The notes beneath the pieces are model-generated. The model was not told the DNA's origin, did no database searches, and saw nothing but the letters and a program-made list of their open reading frames with translations. This document shows, in pieces, positions 39,234-48,389 of a DNA stretch of 64,000 nucleotides. The stretch covers positions 528,501 through 592,500 of the forward strand of contig NZ_JAHSTX010000001.1 of assembly GCF_019145375.1 (NCBI RefSeq), read 5' to 3'. The translations under genes and the position numbers were made by a program. The DNA comes from Pseudomonas triticicola (GTDB lineage: Bacteria; Pseudomonadota; Gammaproteobacteria; Pseudomonadales; Pseudomonadaceae). How positions within the stretch are numbered: position 1 is the stretch's first letter; each line of letters starts with the position of its first letter.

Positions 39234-39315
39234 TTCGCGAGCAGGCTCGCTCCCACAGTTAATCGCATTCCTTCAGCATGAATGCAATTTCTGTGGGAGC
39301 GAGCCTGCTCGCGAA
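39234..39315. repeat. Inverted REP pair 4
   Basis: Two REP copies (39234-39257, 39291-39315) between the convergent hydrolase and dsbG genes. Confidence 0.92.
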
Positions 39316-39340
39316 GGGGCCGGTTCAGGCAAAGGAAAAA

Positions 39341-40111
39341 CTACTTAGGCCCGAGAATCTTCACCAGCTTGTCCGGCGAAGGCGCGCCTTGCTGTTGTTG
39401 CAGTTCGCCTTTGTCGTCCAGGTAGAAAATCGCCGGGGTGGCTTGCAGTTCGAGGTCTTCCATCAACTGCATGTTGGCCGCGAGTTTGCTTTGCACGGCG
39501 ACCGGAATGTCTTTCAAGGCCTTGAGCGCGCTGCCCTTGCCGGCCTTTTCATGATCTTCCAGGGCCTTGGCCGGGTCTTTCGCCGCCAGCAGTGCGGCTG
39601 ATTTGCCCGGGCTGTCTTCGCGGATGATGCCGACCATGATGTGGCGCAATTGCACTTTGCCGGCCTTGACCCATGGCCGCGCCTGTTCCCAGAACATGTT
39701 GCAGTACGGGCAGTTCGGATCGCTGAACAGGTACACCGTGCGCGGTGCATCCTTGTTGCCGTCCTGAATCCAGTTGCTCGCCTCGAACTTGCCCCAGACT
39801 TCCTTGGACATCGGCGCGTAGACCAGTTTCTGCAAAGGCTCGCTGCTCAGGTCCTTGCCGTCGGCGTCGTACAGATTACCCACGAGGACGTGTTTGCCGT
39901 CCGGGGTCAGGTATAGCGCCATGCCGCGATTCTGGTATTGCGCGGCGTACCCGCGCAGGCCATCGGGGGCGTCGAACTGGCCGACGATTTTCGCGCCCTT
40001 GGCTTCGATCTTTTTGATTGCGGCGGGCAGTTCTTCAGCAGCCTGCACCGACGGCAAGTGCAGCAGGGCAGTGCCCAGAGTCAGCGTCAGCAGGTGGCGG
40101 AGGCGGGGCAT
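39341..40111 (-). CDS. dsbG: Thiol:disulfide interchange protein DsbG
   Basis: 256 residues: signal peptide to about AEEL (residue 25), an N-terminal dimerisation domain, then a thioredoxin fold with the active site CPYC near residues 133-136 in VYLFSDPNCPYCNMF and the cis-proline in ATPAIFYLDDKG near 230. It reduces or isomerises oxidised cysteines of periplasmic proteins and is kept reduced by DsbD. It overlaps the tlpA-like gene by 25 bases; the three genes form one operon. Confidence 0.93.
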   Translation of the reverse strand: MPRLRHLLTLTLGTALLHLPSVQAAEELPAAIKKIEAKGAKIVGQFDAPDGLRGYAAQYQNRGMALYLTPDGKHVLVGNLYDADGKDLSSEPLQKLVYAPMSKEVWGKFEASNWIQDGNKDAPRTVYLFSDPNCPYCNMFWEQARPWVKAGKVQLRHIMVGIIREDSPGKSAALLAAKDPAKALEDHEKAGKGSALKALKDIPVAVQSKLAANMQLMEDLELQATPAIFYLDDKGELQQQQGAPSPDKLVKILGPK

Positions 40112-40968
40112 GGCAGTTTCCTTGCAGAGTTGGCCGGGGCAACGGCCTGATTCGGGCTTGAAGGCGAAGTGTCGAAGGTTTCCAGGGCGCGGGCGAGGCT
40201 GGCGTTCGACAGTTCACCGAGATGACTGGTCAGCAAGCGACCGTCCGGGCTATAGAACAGCGTAGTCGGTAACGCCATGGAGCCCACGGCCTGACCGAGA
40301 CGGCCGCGGCGGTCGAACAGCACGTTGTTCAGGCTCAGGCCTTGGGTTTCCAGGAACGTGGCCACGCTTTGCATGCTCTCGGCCTGATTGACGAACAAGA
40401 ACGTCAGATCAGGGCGCTGTTGCTGGGCGTTTTCCAGCACCGGCATTTCTCGCCGGCACGGCGGGCACCAGGTCGCCCAGAGGTTGATCACCAGCGGGCC
40501 GCCCTGATACTCACTGAGCTTGATGGTTTCGCCAGCGGCGTTGCGCAGGGATATATCCGGCAGGCGCGTACCCTGTTCGTAGATATTCAGCGACAGGGTG
40601 GCAAGCAGCCAGAACGCCACGCCACTGACCACGCCGAAGCCCAACGGTCGACGCAAAGCGGGCCGGCGCCAGCCGCGATACAACGCCGCCAGCAGCAGCA
40701 CGATCACTCCGGGCCAAGCGAGGAAACCGCCGTCGCGCAGATCGATGATCTGCCACGGGTCATTGCGATAGTGCGACCAGTACAGCGCGACAAACGCAAT
40801 GCGCGCCGCGAGCATGCCCAGCAAGAACAGGCTGAACAGCGCTGACTCGGGGTTATCGCCGCCGCGCTTGGCCACTCGCCAGCCGACAAATGTCGCCAGC
40901 GCCAGAGCACTGATCAGCAGCAGGTGGTTGAGCGCGATGGCGAAGGTGCCGAGGGTGAACGTCAGCAT
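40087..40968 (-). CDS. TlpA/DsbE-like thioredoxin with N-terminal membrane domain
   Basis: 293 residues. The first 130 form four or five membrane spans (LLLISALALATFVGWRV, LFLLGMLAARIAFVAL, PGVIVLLLAALY, GVAFWLLATLSL) resembling a reduced Lgt-like segment. A periplasmic thioredoxin domain follows with WATWCPPC near residue 167 and cis-proline ALPTTLFYSPDG. It probably passes electrons from DsbD to substrates. It overlaps dsbD by one base (TGATG) and dsbG by 25. The corresponding P. aeruginosa gene is called dsbE in the dsbDEG operon. Confidence 0.88.
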   Translation of the reverse strand: MLTFTLGTFAIALNHLLLISALALATFVGWRVAKRGGDNPESALFSLFLLGMLAARIAFVALYWSHYRNDPWQIIDLRDGGFLAWPGVIVLLLAALYRGWRRPALRRPLGFGVVSGVAFWLLATLSLNIYEQGTRLPDISLRNAAGETIKLSEYQGGPLVINLWATWCPPCRREMPVLENAQQQRPDLTFLFVNQAESMQSVATFLETQGLSLNNVLFDRRGRLGQAVGSMALPTTLFYSPDGRLLTSHLGELSNASLARALETFDTSPSSPNQAVAPANSARKLPCPASATC

Positions 40969-42701
40969 CAGTTGGCATCTCGGGTGGCGGACCAGCGTTG
41001 CAGGAAGGTATCGGCATCGACCTCGCCGGTGATGCGCTGGCTGCGGCGTTCTTCGCCGTCAGCGCCGATCCAGATGAACGTCGGCGGCCCCGGCACTTTA
41101 TAGCGACTGAGCAGCTCACGGCTCGCAGCGTTGTCGGCGGTCACATCCAGGCGCAGCAGGCGCACATCGCTCAGGGCCTGCATGACCTTGGCCTCACCGA
41201 ACACCTTCTTCTCCATGACCTTGCACGACACGCACCAGTCGGCGTAGTAATCGAGCAACACCCACTGGCCCTGAGCCTTGGCCGCGTCGAGTTCGCGTTG
41301 CAGGGCGGCCGGTTCCTTGATTGTGCTGAAGGCATCGTGACCCGTCGGCGCCGCGCTGGCGACAGGGCCGGCGCTGTAGACCTGTAATGGCTGATACGGA
41401 TCATCGCTGCCGCCCGCCGCACCGATCACTAACAAGCTGCCCCACAAACCGAGCAGCAAGGACAGGGCGCCAAACATCTGCGCGACGCGGCCAAACCCTG
41501 CGGATTGTTTCCAGGCGCTGTAAGCGGCGATCAACAGCAGAGCGCCGCACAGCCCCAGCCACAACGACGGATCCAGTACCGGGCGCAGCATCAACAATGC
41601 AGTGGCAAGAAAGAGGAAGCCGAATATGCCCTTGAGCAGATTCATCCACGCGCCGGGTTTTGGCAGGAAACGGTTGCCCACAGTGACCAGCAGCAACAGC
41701 GGCACACCGATGCCGATGCCCAGTGCAAACAGAATCAGACCGCCGTGCAACGCGTTACCGCTCTGCGCGATGTATAGCAGCGCGCCCGCCAGTGGCGCGG
41801 TCATGCACGGCCCGACCAACAGACCGGACAATGCGCCCAGCACACCGGCGCCGATCAGGCTGCCGCCGCTGCGGCTGCGCGACGCATGTTCAATGCGATC
41901 ACGCAGGGCCACCGGCAGTTGCAGCTCGAAGAAGCCGAACATCGGCAATGCCAGCACTACGAAAATGGCGGCAAACGCACCGAGCAACCAAGGATTCTGC
42001 AACCACGCCTGCAGGTTCGCACCGAGCAGCGCAGCAATCACGCCCATCGCCGCATAGACCAGTGCCATGCAGATCACGTAGCTGCTGGCCAAGGCAAACC
42101 CGCGCCGTGGTGTGGCGCCACTGCCGACAATCATCCCGGCGAGAATCGGCAGCATCGGCAGCGAACACGGAGTAAACGCCAACAGCAGGCCGAGTCCGAA
42201 GAACACCAGCAGACTCCAGCCCAGCGCCCGTTGTTGCAGACTGCTGGCCAAAGCCTGATCCGGGGCTTCAGCGCCTGTTGTTGCTGCGGCTTTGCCACCC
42301 AGGTCAATCACCCGGGTTTGCGGTGGATAGCACAGACCGGCATCGGCGCAGCCCTGATAACTGACCTTGATCTGCCCGCTGGCCGCCGCCGGGATTTTCA
42401 CTTCCAGGCCTTGGCGATAGACCGGCTGCTCGCCGAAAAACTCATCGCTGTGGGATTCGCCTTCAGGCAACACTGGCTGCTGGTCGGCGGCCAGTCCGTC
42501 GAATTTCAGGCGTTTCTGATACAGGTAGTAGCCGTCAGTGATCTGCCAGAACAGCTGGGTTTCGCCCGAGTCCAGACGCTCTGAGGTGAGTACGAATGCC
42601 TTGTCGACGGGTAAAAAGTCCGGCTTGGACTCGAACGGATTGTTTCCGGCCTGAGCCAGACCGGAAACCAGTAGAGCAAACAGAAGAAAAAAATGACGCA
42701 T
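40968..42701 (-). CDS. dsbD: Thiol:disulfide interchange protein DsbD
   Basis: 577 residues with the three DsbD parts. There is a signal peptide and N-terminal alpha domain (about 20-150) with CADAGLCYPP, and eight membrane spans (about 165-440) with FTPCSLPMLPILAG and GPCMTAPLAG carrying the two membrane cysteines. The C-terminal thioredoxin domain has YADWCVSCKVM near residue 487. It moves electrons from cytosolic thioredoxin to periplasmic DsbG and the TlpA-like protein. It is first in the operon; 49 bases upstream lies an ATTAACC direct repeat that may bind the adjacent OmpR-type regulator. Confidence 0.93.
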   Translation of the reverse strand: MRHFFLLFALLVSGLAQAGNNPFESKPDFLPVDKAFVLTSERLDSGETQLFWQITDGYYLYQKRLKFDGLAADQQPVLPEGESHSDEFFGEQPVYRQGLEVKIPAAASGQIKVSYQGCADAGLCYPPQTRVIDLGGKAAATTGAEAPDQALASSLQQRALGWSLLVFFGLGLLLAFTPCSLPMLPILAGMIVGSGATPRRGFALASSYVICMALVYAAMGVIAALLGANLQAWLQNPWLLGAFAAIFVVLALPMFGFFELQLPVALRDRIEHASRSRSGGSLIGAGVLGALSGLLVGPCMTAPLAGALLYIAQSGNALHGGLILFALGIGIGVPLLLLVTVGNRFLPKPGAWMNLLKGIFGFLFLATALLMLRPVLDPSLWLGLCGALLLIAAYSAWKQSAGFGRVAQMFGALSLLLGLWGSLLVIGAAGGSDDPYQPLQVYSAGPVASAAPTGHDAFSTIKEPAALQRELDAAKAQGQWVLLDYYADWCVSCKVMEKKVFGEAKVMQALSDVRLLRLDVTADNAASRELLSRYKVPGPPTFIWIGADGEERRSQRITGEVDADTFLQRWSATRDAN

Positions 42702-42749
42702 GGAGGAGCCTTGTCCCTGTGCAAGTGGGGTGCAGGATGGGCGGCGGCG

Positions 42750-42767
42750 ATTAACCGATAATTAACC
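42750..42767 (-). promoter_or_regulatory. 11-bp-phased direct repeat, candidate DsbR binding site
   Basis: ATTAACC at 42750-42756 repeats at 42761-42767, an 11-bp period. OmpR-type regulators bind such tandem half-sites as head-to-tail dimers. It lies 49 bases before the dsbD start, and the OmpR-type regulator gene is about 1 kb away. Confidence 0.6.
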
Positions 42768-42798
42768 CTATCCTACTAGGCTCGCCGGGATTGACCAA

Positions 42799-43491
42799 TC
42801 AGCCACGCAGCAGGCCGGGCCAATTACCGTCATCAATGGTTCTGGGGCCGGCAACGAGTCGGTCGGACTGAATGTTGTAAGTGAGGTACTGATTGTTGGT
42901 CAGGAAGATATACCAGTAACTGTCTGCAAATGTCCGGTCATTCTGCGCCGCTGTGATTATCCGGTCCTTGTAAGGTTTCAGCGCGCCCAGCTGATATTCG
43001 CCGAAAGGGTTGTACTTGACGGTCTTGGCCTTGTAGTCGAAAGACAAGTAGTGGCCGTCATCGAGGATGAATCGAAACAGGAAAGGGTGGCCGGTCAGTT
43101 GAAACCAGGTGCCGGCGATGATCTTGTCAAAATATGGGAGAATCGGCTTCCATACCGAGTCGGCTACCTTGTAGAACGCGGCAACTTTATCGCTGTCCTG
43201 ATCGTATTTGCAGACCATCGGAGTTGTTCCGTCATAAAAGAAAAGCCAAGCAATATCCTCGTCACTTCCGGCGTTCCAGCCGAAGGAAGTGGTAGTCAGG
43301 CCAAAGCGCAGATCTTTGGTATGCGGGGCAAAGTTGTCCCAGTTGCCTGCCGTGGCGGCTGGATAATTGGACGGGACACTATTGTCGCCAAGATCAAAGC
43401 GCGAATAGGTATCGGTGTCCTTGAAGAAAAAATAAATTCGATCAGGGCCGGAGCGCCAGTCTATGGCAACAAGGTTATTCAAGTTGGTCAT
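42799..43491 (-). CDS. Hemopexin-repeat protein (photopexin-like)
   Basis: 230 residues without signal peptide, built from four repeats of about 50-60 residues (near 1-58, 59-122, 123-176, 177-230). Each has an aromatic-rich strand such as DRIYFFFKDTDTYSRFDL, AWLFFYDGTTPMVCKYD, HPFLFRFILDDGHYLSFDY or SYWYIFLTNNQYLTYNI, and most end near a Trp, as in the four-bladed hemopexin propeller. Bacterial examples are the photopexins of Photorhabdus. Function in bacteria is unclear; binding of haem, metals or proteins has been suggested for the fold. Composition is AT-richer than its neighbours, which suggests acquisition. It lies 97 bases ahead of dsbD on the same strand. Confidence 0.72.
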   Translation of the reverse strand: MTNLNNLVAIDWRSGPDRIYFFFKDTDTYSRFDLGDNSVPSNYPAATAGNWDNFAPHTKDLRFGLTTTSFGWNAGSDEDIAWLFFYDGTTPMVCKYDQDSDKVAAFYKVADSVWKPILPYFDKIIAGTWFQLTGHPFLFRFILDDGHYLSFDYKAKTVKYNPFGEYQLGALKPYKDRIITAAQNDRTFADSYWYIFLTNNQYLTYNIQSDRLVAGPRTIDDGNWPGLLRG

Positions 43492-43744
43492 GTTTAAAAG
43501 TCCATTTAAGTGCGGGGTTGAAGTTGCCGGTTGAAACTAGATTAAGTTGCGTTGGCGATAAAGGCTGGAATTGTTTCCGGATGGGTGACGGGATAATAAA
43601 GTTTGCATGGCAGGCTCGCGTGGGTTGCTGGGCTGCGACAACCTCACTGCATTCTCGTGCAGCTTTGCGAAGTCAACGTGTGCCGCCATAATTGCCCCTT
43701 AATCCTTGCCTGCTTCACTCGCCTTTTTTATTTCCGGAGCCCCT

Positions 43745-44425
43745 ATGCACGTACTGGTTTGCGAAGACGATGAGCTGATCGCCAGCGGCATCGTCGCCGG
43801 GCTCAAGGCACAGGGCCTGACCGTCGAGCACGTCAACACCGCGTCCAAGGCGCGGGCTATGCTCAAGGTCGCCGAATTCGACGTGATGGTTCTCGATCTC
43901 GGGTTGCCCGACGAAGATGGCCTAAAGTTGCTCCAACAGTTACGGCAGAGCGGCCTGGAAATCCCCGTGTTGATCCTCACCGCGCGCGATTCGGTGACCG
44001 ATCGTGTCGACGGTCTGCAGGCTGGCGCCGACGACTACCTGCTCAAGCCTTTCGACCTGCGCGAACTGTTCGCTCGCCTGCAAACGCTGTTGCGCCGAGT
44101 GGCCGGGCGCAGTGTCAATCTGATCGAGCATGGCGCGCTTACTTACGACCCGAGCAGCCGGGAAACCCGCCTCGCCGGGCAACCGGTGGACCTGTCGCGC
44201 CGCGAGCAGTCGCTGTTGCAGGCATTGCTGCACAATCGCGGCCGGGTGCTGTCCACCGAGCAACTGAAGGACAGCGTCTACGGCTTCAACGACGAACTGG
44301 AAAGCAACGCACTGAACGTGCATATCCATCATCTGCGCAGCAAGCTTGGCAAAGGCATCGTCGAAACCGTGCGTGGTCTGGGCTATCGCCTTGGGCCTGC
44401 CGATGGCGGAGAGCAAGGCAAGTGA
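43745..44425 (+). CDS. OmpR-type response regulator, DsbR-like
   Basis: 226 residues. The receiver domain has CEDDE and phospho-acceptor D51 in VMVLDLGLPDEDG. The C-terminal winged helix (about 130-222) has LSRREQSLLQALLHNRGRVLSTEQL and NALNVHIHHLRSKLG. The start is fixed by GGAG before ATG 43745. With the next gene it makes a QseBC/PmrAB-like pair. Its place beside dsbD-tlpA-dsbG matches the copper-responsive DsbRS system described in P. aeruginosa, so DsbR is the likely identity; this is from context. Confidence 0.88.
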   Translation: MHVLVCEDDELIASGIVAGLKAQGLTVEHVNTASKARAMLKVAEFDVMVLDLGLPDEDGLKLLQQLRQSGLEIPVLILTARDSVTDRVDGLQAGADDYLLKPFDLRELFARLQTLLRRVAGRSVNLIEHGALTYDPSSRETRLAGQPVDLSRREQSLLQALLHNRGRVLSTEQLKDSVYGFNDELESNALNVHIHHLRSKLGKGIVETVRGLGYRLGPADGGEQGK

Positions 44426-45747
44426 TGAGTCTGCGCCTGCGCCTGAGTCTGACGCTCGGCGCTGCCTTCGCGCTGATCTGGGCGCTGGCGGCGGCGTGGA
44501 TGCTCAGCGATCTGCGCAATCAGATGATGTTCTCCCTCGACCAGCGTCTGGTCGCTTCGGCGCGCATGGTCGCCGGTTTGCTTGAGCAATTGCCGACGCT
44601 GCCGAGCAAGGGCGAGGGCACCCACTTCAGTGCTGAACAGCTGAACATTCCCGGCGGCATGGCCTGTCAGGTCAGCTCATTGCGCGGCGAGATTCTTGCG
44701 CGAAGCCATAACAACCCCGAGCAAGCGCTGGAAGCCGAGAAAATGGGCTTTCACGATCAGATGATCGACGGCGCCCCGTGGCGCAGTTTCACCCTGGCCC
44801 GCGGCGATGTGCGCATCACTACGGCGGATCGGCAGATTGAGCGCGAAGCCTTGAACATGTCGATTCTGCTCGCTGCTTCGGTGCCGGTCGGTGTGGCCTT
44901 GCTGGGCTGCCTGTGTTTGTTGTGGCTGGGCATCGGTCAGGGTCTTGCACCACTCAATCGTCTGCGCGAGGCGCTGATGCGGCGCAATGCCGATTCCCTT
45001 GAGCCCTTGCAGTTGCAGGCGTTTCCCAGCGAATTGAAGCCGTTGCTGGAAACCCAGAATCAATTGTTCCAGCGCATCGGCAAGACCATCGAGCGTGAAC
45101 GTCGCTTGACCGGTGACGCCGCGCATGAACTGCGCAGTCCGCTGACGGCGATCAAGACCCACCTGCAAGTCGCGCGCATGACCGACGGCAGCGCCCGCGA
45201 TCAATCGCTGGCCCGCGCCGAGGAGGGCGCCGATCGCCTGCACCGCACTCTTGAACAGTTGCTGCTGCTGGCGCGGGTCGAAGGCAGCCTGTCGTTCGAT
45301 GACGGCTCGCAATGCAGCGCCGAGCAAGTGGCCCGACTGGCGATCCAGGACGCCACTGGCGGCGAGCGGCTGCGGATCAAACTGCACGTGCCGGACGACC
45401 TTTCCGCCGCACCGCTGCAAATGCCTGCCGTGCTGGCGATTGCTGCATTGCGCAACCTGCTCGACAACGCCCTGCGCCATACGCCTGAAGATTGCGCGGT
45501 CGAGGTCCATTTGGAAAACATCGGCAATCGCGTGCGTTTTGTCGTGCGAGACCATGGTCCTGGCATTGCGCCAGATGATTTGCAGCATCTGACCCAACGC
45601 TTCTGGCGCAACGGCCAGAGCACCGGTTGCGGCTTGGGGCTGGCAATTGTCCAGGCGATTGTTCAGCGCTGTGACTGTGCCCTGCATTTTGACAGCCGCC
45701 CGGATGGCTTGCGGGTCGAACTGACCATGCCGTTGCAAGCCCTCTGA
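44422..45747 (+). CDS. Sensor histidine kinase, DsbS-like
   Basis: 441 residues from GTG 44422, or 440 from ATG 44425 (TGATG junction with the regulator). Spans LGAAFALIWALAAAWML (about 12-28) and ILLAASVPVGVALLGCLCLLWLG (about 150-172) bracket a periplasmic sensor domain of about 120 residues with a single cysteine at position 81 or 82 (GGMACQVSS). HAMP-like region, then the H-box DAAHELRSPLTAIK with H234/235, N-box LRNLLDNALRHTP and G-boxes RDHGPGIAP and GCGLGLAIVQ. The cysteine agrees with the copper-sensing residue I recall for DsbS. Confidence 0.88.
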   Translation: MMSLRLRLSLTLGAAFALIWALAAAWMLSDLRNQMMFSLDQRLVASARMVAGLLEQLPTLPSKGEGTHFSAEQLNIPGGMACQVSSLRGEILARSHNNPEQALEAEKMGFHDQMIDGAPWRSFTLARGDVRITTADRQIEREALNMSILLAASVPVGVALLGCLCLLWLGIGQGLAPLNRLREALMRRNADSLEPLQLQAFPSELKPLLETQNQLFQRIGKTIERERRLTGDAAHELRSPLTAIKTHLQVARMTDGSARDQSLARAEEGADRLHRTLEQLLLLARVEGSLSFDDGSQCSAEQVARLAIQDATGGERLRIKLHVPDDLSAAPLQMPAVLAIAALRNLLDNALRHTPEDCAVEVHLENIGNRVRFVVRDHGPGIAPDDLQHLTQRFWRNGQSTGCGLGLAIVQAIVQRCDCALHFDSRPDGLRVELTMPLQAL

Positions 45748-45755
45748 CCGTCCCC

Positions 45756-45845
45756 TGTGGGAGCGAGCCTGCTCGCGAATGCGGTAACTCCCTCAACATC
45801 GACGTTGACTGGTCCGACGCTTTCGCGAGCAGGCTCGCTCCCACA
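45756..45845. repeat. Inverted REP pair 5
   Basis: Two REP copies (45756-45779, 45822-45845) directly after the sensor kinase stop codon. Confidence 0.92.
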
Positions 45846-45954
45846 AAAAAACATGTTCTGCCACATCAAATGTAACTTCTCGGCGTTCGCTATCCGCCAG
45901 GGTTGGGGCTAAGGTCAACCCAGCTTTGACTCAATGGATTGAGGGAACTGCGCC

Positions 45955-46476
45955 ATGGAAGCACCCGTCTGCATACGTCCGGCCACCCTGGCCGACACCG
46001 GCATCATCAACCGTATTGTCGAGCGCTCGATCCGCATCGGATGTGCACTCGATCACCGCAACCATCCACTTCTCGTCAGCGACTGGCTCAGCCGCTCCTC
46101 CGCCGATTTCATCAGTAGCCGGCTCGCCGACCCGCATTTCTATCTCTGCGTCGCTGTGCTTGATGACAAACCGGTTGGTGTCGGCATGGCCCGGGTCAGT
46201 GGCGAAATCCTGCTGTGTTACGTCCAGCCGGAATCCTTCCGCCGAGGCGTCGGTCGGGCGCTGATGCAGAATCTCGAAGGCTGGTTGCGGGTTCGCGATG
46301 TGCGCAATGCTCACCTCAACAGCACGCGCACCGCCGAGGGGTTCTATCGGCACCTGGGTTACCAACAGGCAGCGCTACCCGGTCTCTGCAACGGCTTGCA
46401 AACCGTGCCGCTGCGCAAACCTTTGTCCTCACCGGCCGGACAACTCGATCAAGGGTGTAAATCCGCACCGCGCTGA
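45955..46476 (+). CDS. GNAT-family N-acetyltransferase
   Basis: A 173-residue acetyltransferase. The acetyl-CoA loop is VQPESFRRGVGRALM near residue 90, followed by AHLNSTRTAEGFYRHLGY near residue 121, which fits the C-terminal GNAT strands. The substrate is unknown. The last 30 residues are unstructured, and the gene's final codons overlap the pvdH promoter box (46458-46481). It is not clearly part of the pyoverdine pathway, though its position between dsbS and pvdH makes a link possible. Confidence 0.8.
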   Translation: MEAPVCIRPATLADTGIINRIVERSIRIGCALDHRNHPLLVSDWLSRSSADFISSRLADPHFYLCVAVLDDKPVGVGMARVSGEILLCYVQPESFRRGVGRALMQNLEGWLRVRDVRNAHLNSTRTAEGFYRHLGYQQAALPGLCNGLQTVPLRKPLSSPAGQLDQGCKSAPR

Positions 46477-46481
46477 AGCGT
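46458..46481 (+). promoter_or_regulatory. PvdS-dependent promoter (IS box) of pvdH
   Basis: TAAAT (46458-46462), exactly 16 bases, CGT (46479-46481): a perfect match. It begins inside the last codons of the upstream GNAT gene, and CGT ends 102 bases before the pvdH start. Confidence 0.85.
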
Positions 46482-46583
46482 TTCCAGAACAGGAAAACCT
46501 GCAAGTGCGCCCCGCGACCGGAACGCGCACCTGTCGGTGTGCAGTTTCTGGTCATTATCCATAGCGAATTGAGGGGTCGAGAG

Positions 46584-47996
46584 ATGTCAGTCGCCACCAG
46601 TCTTATCGAAGCGTCGTCGGCCCGGGTCGCCTCGGCGCCGGCAGAAACGTTGTTCGAATTCAACGAATCACCGTTGTTGGCGCGGCAGAGCCGGCAGGAG
46701 TCCAACGCGCGCAGTTATCCTCGGCGTATTCCCTTGGCGCTCAAGCGTGCCAAGGGCTTGTATGTCGAGGATGTTGAAGGACGTACATTCATCGACTGCC
46801 TGGCCGGCGCCGGCACGCTGGCGCTGGGGCACAACCACCCGGTAGTGATCGAGGCGATCCAGCAAGTGCTGGCCGACGAGCTGCCGCTGCACACCCTCGA
46901 CCTGACCACGCCGGTCAAGGATCAATTCGTCCAGGACCTGTTCGGGCTGCTGCCGACGGAGTTGGCGGCGCAAGCGAAGATCCAGTTTTGTGGCCCGACT
47001 GGCACCGACGCCGTGGAAGCAGCGCTGAAACTGGTGCGCACCGCAACCGGGCGCAGCACCGTGCTGTCATTTTCCGGCGGTTATCACGGCATGAGCCAAG
47101 GTGCGTTGAGCCTGATGGGCAGCCTGGGACCGAAAAAACCACTGGGTGCGTTGCTCAGCAACGGCGTGCAATTCATGCCCTTTCCCTACGACTACCGCTG
47201 CCCGTTTGGCCTCGGCGGCGCGGCGGGCGTCAACGCCAATCTGAGCTACCTGGAAAACCTGCTCAACGATCCCGAGGCCGGGGTGCAGTTGCCGGCGGCG
47301 GTGATTGTCGAGGCGGTGCAGGGCGAGGGCGGCGTGATACCAGCGGATGTCGAGTGGTTGCGCGGCTTGCGCCGGATCACCGAGAAGGCTGGTGTGGCGC
47401 TGATCGTCGATGAGATCCAGAGCGGTTTCGCCCGTACCGGCAAGATGTTTGCCTTTGAACACGCGGGTATCGTTCCGGATGTGGTTGTACTGTCCAAAGC
47501 CATCGGCGGCAGCCTGCCGTTGGCGGTGGTGGTTTACCGTGACTGGCTCGACACTTGGCAACCGGGTGCCCATGCCGGCACGTTCCGCGGCAATCAGATG
47601 GCCATGGCCGCCGGTTCAGCGGTAATGCGCTATCTGGTGGAGCACAAGGTTTGCGAGCACGCAGCCGCCATGGGTGATCGACTCAGCGAGCATCTGCACA
47701 TCCTGCAACGCGACTTCCCGCAGCTGGGCGATATTCGTGGTCGCGGCCTGATGCTCGGCGTTGAACTGGTCGACCCGAACGGCGCGCCCGACGCGCTCGG
47801 TCATCCGCCAGCGTTTGCGCGTCTGGCGCCGCTGGTCCAGCGTGAATGCCTCAAGCGTGGCCTGATTCTGGAGTTGGGCGGTCGGCATGGCGCAGTGGTG
47901 CGCTTCCTGCCGCCGCTGGTGATCACTGCCGCGGAAATCGACCGGGTGGCCGAGATCTTCGGTCGCGCATTGGCCGCTGCCACCACCGCGCTGTAA
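46584..47996 (+). CDS. pvdH: Diaminobutyrate-2-oxoglutarate aminotransferase PvdH
   Basis: 470 residues, a class III PLP aminotransferase. ATG 46584 follows GAGGGG. Motifs: [21 protein letters not shown] near residue 70, [16 protein letters not shown] near residue 134, the acidic site [18 protein letters not shown] near residue 271, and the PLP lysine in [16 protein letters not shown] near residue 303. It makes L-2,4-diaminobutyrate from aspartate semialdehyde and glutamate, the substrate of the last PvdL module. Controlled by its own perfect IS box. Confidence 0.92.
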   Translation: MSVATSLIEASSARVASAPAETLFEFNESPLLARQSRQESNARSYPRRIPLALKRAKGLYVEDVEGRTFIDCLAGAGTLALGHNHPVVIEAIQQVLADELPLHTLDLTTPVKDQFVQDLFGLLPTELAAQAKIQFCGPTGTDAVEAALKLVRTATGRSTVLSFSGGYHGMSQGALSLMGSLGPKKPLGALLSNGVQFMPFPYDYRCPFGLGGAAGVNANLSYLENLLNDPEAGVQLPAAVIVEAVQGEGGVIPADVEWLRGLRRITEKAGVALIVDEIQSGFARTGKMFAFEHAGIVPDVVVLSKAIGGSLPLAVVVYRDWLDTWQPGAHAGTFRGNQMAMAAGSAVMRYLVEHKVCEHAAAMGDRLSEHLHILQRDFPQLGDIRGRGLMLGVELVDPNGAPDALGHPPAFARLAPLVQRECLKRGLILELGGRHGAVVRFLPPLVITAAEIDRVAEIFGRALAAATTAL

Positions 47997-48017
47997 ATTT
48001 TTCCGCGCGGCGAACGT
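47994..48017 (+). promoter_or_regulatory. PvdS-dependent promoter (IS box) of the MbtH-like gene
   Basis: TAAAT at 47994-47998 includes the pvdH stop codon TAA. It is followed by exactly 16 bases and CGT at 48015-48017. The downstream start is 61 bases further. This predicts an independent PvdS promoter within the pvdH-mbtH junction. Confidence 0.82.
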
Positions 48018-48078
48018 TCTTTCTACATACCCGGCTGCATTCCTTTTGCAGCCGACCTTACAACGATGGAGAACCAGC

Positions 48079-48303
48079 ATGACGTCAGTATTCGACCGCG
48101 AGGACATCCTCTTTCAGGTCGTGGTCAACCACGAAGAGCAATACTCGATCTGGCCCGATTACAAAGCCGTGCCGGAAGGCTGGCGCACCGTGGGCAAGAG
48201 CGGCCTGAAAAAGGAATGCCTGGCCTACATCGAAGAAGTCTGGACCGACATGCGCCCATTGAGCCTGCGCCAGAAGATGGATGCACAAGTCGCGGCGCAA
48301 TAA
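48079..48303 (+). CDS. MbtH-like NRPS accessory protein
   Basis: A 74-residue protein with the full MbtH signature: [15 protein letters not shown], then [34 protein letters not shown], including the conserved tryptophans. MbtH proteins bind NRPS adenylation domains and are needed for their solubility or activity; PvdL and the other pyoverdine synthetases are the likely clients. It is the counterpart of PA2412 next to pvdH in P. aeruginosa. It has its own IS box and is followed by a strong terminator. Confidence 0.93.
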   Translation: MTSVFDREDILFQVVVNHEEQYSIWPDYKAVPEGWRTVGKSGLKKECLAYIEEVWTDMRPLSLRQKMDAQVAAQ

Positions 48304-48315
48304 GCGACCGGGCAT

Positions 48316-48354
48316 AAAAAACCCGCTGGACCATTGATGGTCAGCGGGTTTTTT
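48316..48354. terminator. Rho-independent terminator after the MbtH-like gene
   Basis: AAAAAACCCGCTG... pairs with ...CAGCGGGTTTTTT, including an inner CCAT/ATGG extension with one bulged G, flanked by A and T tracts. It closes the pvdH-mbtH unit. Confidence 0.92.
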
Positions 48355-48389
48355 CATGTCTGGAGAGTGACGTTGTGGGCGCGGGCCTC

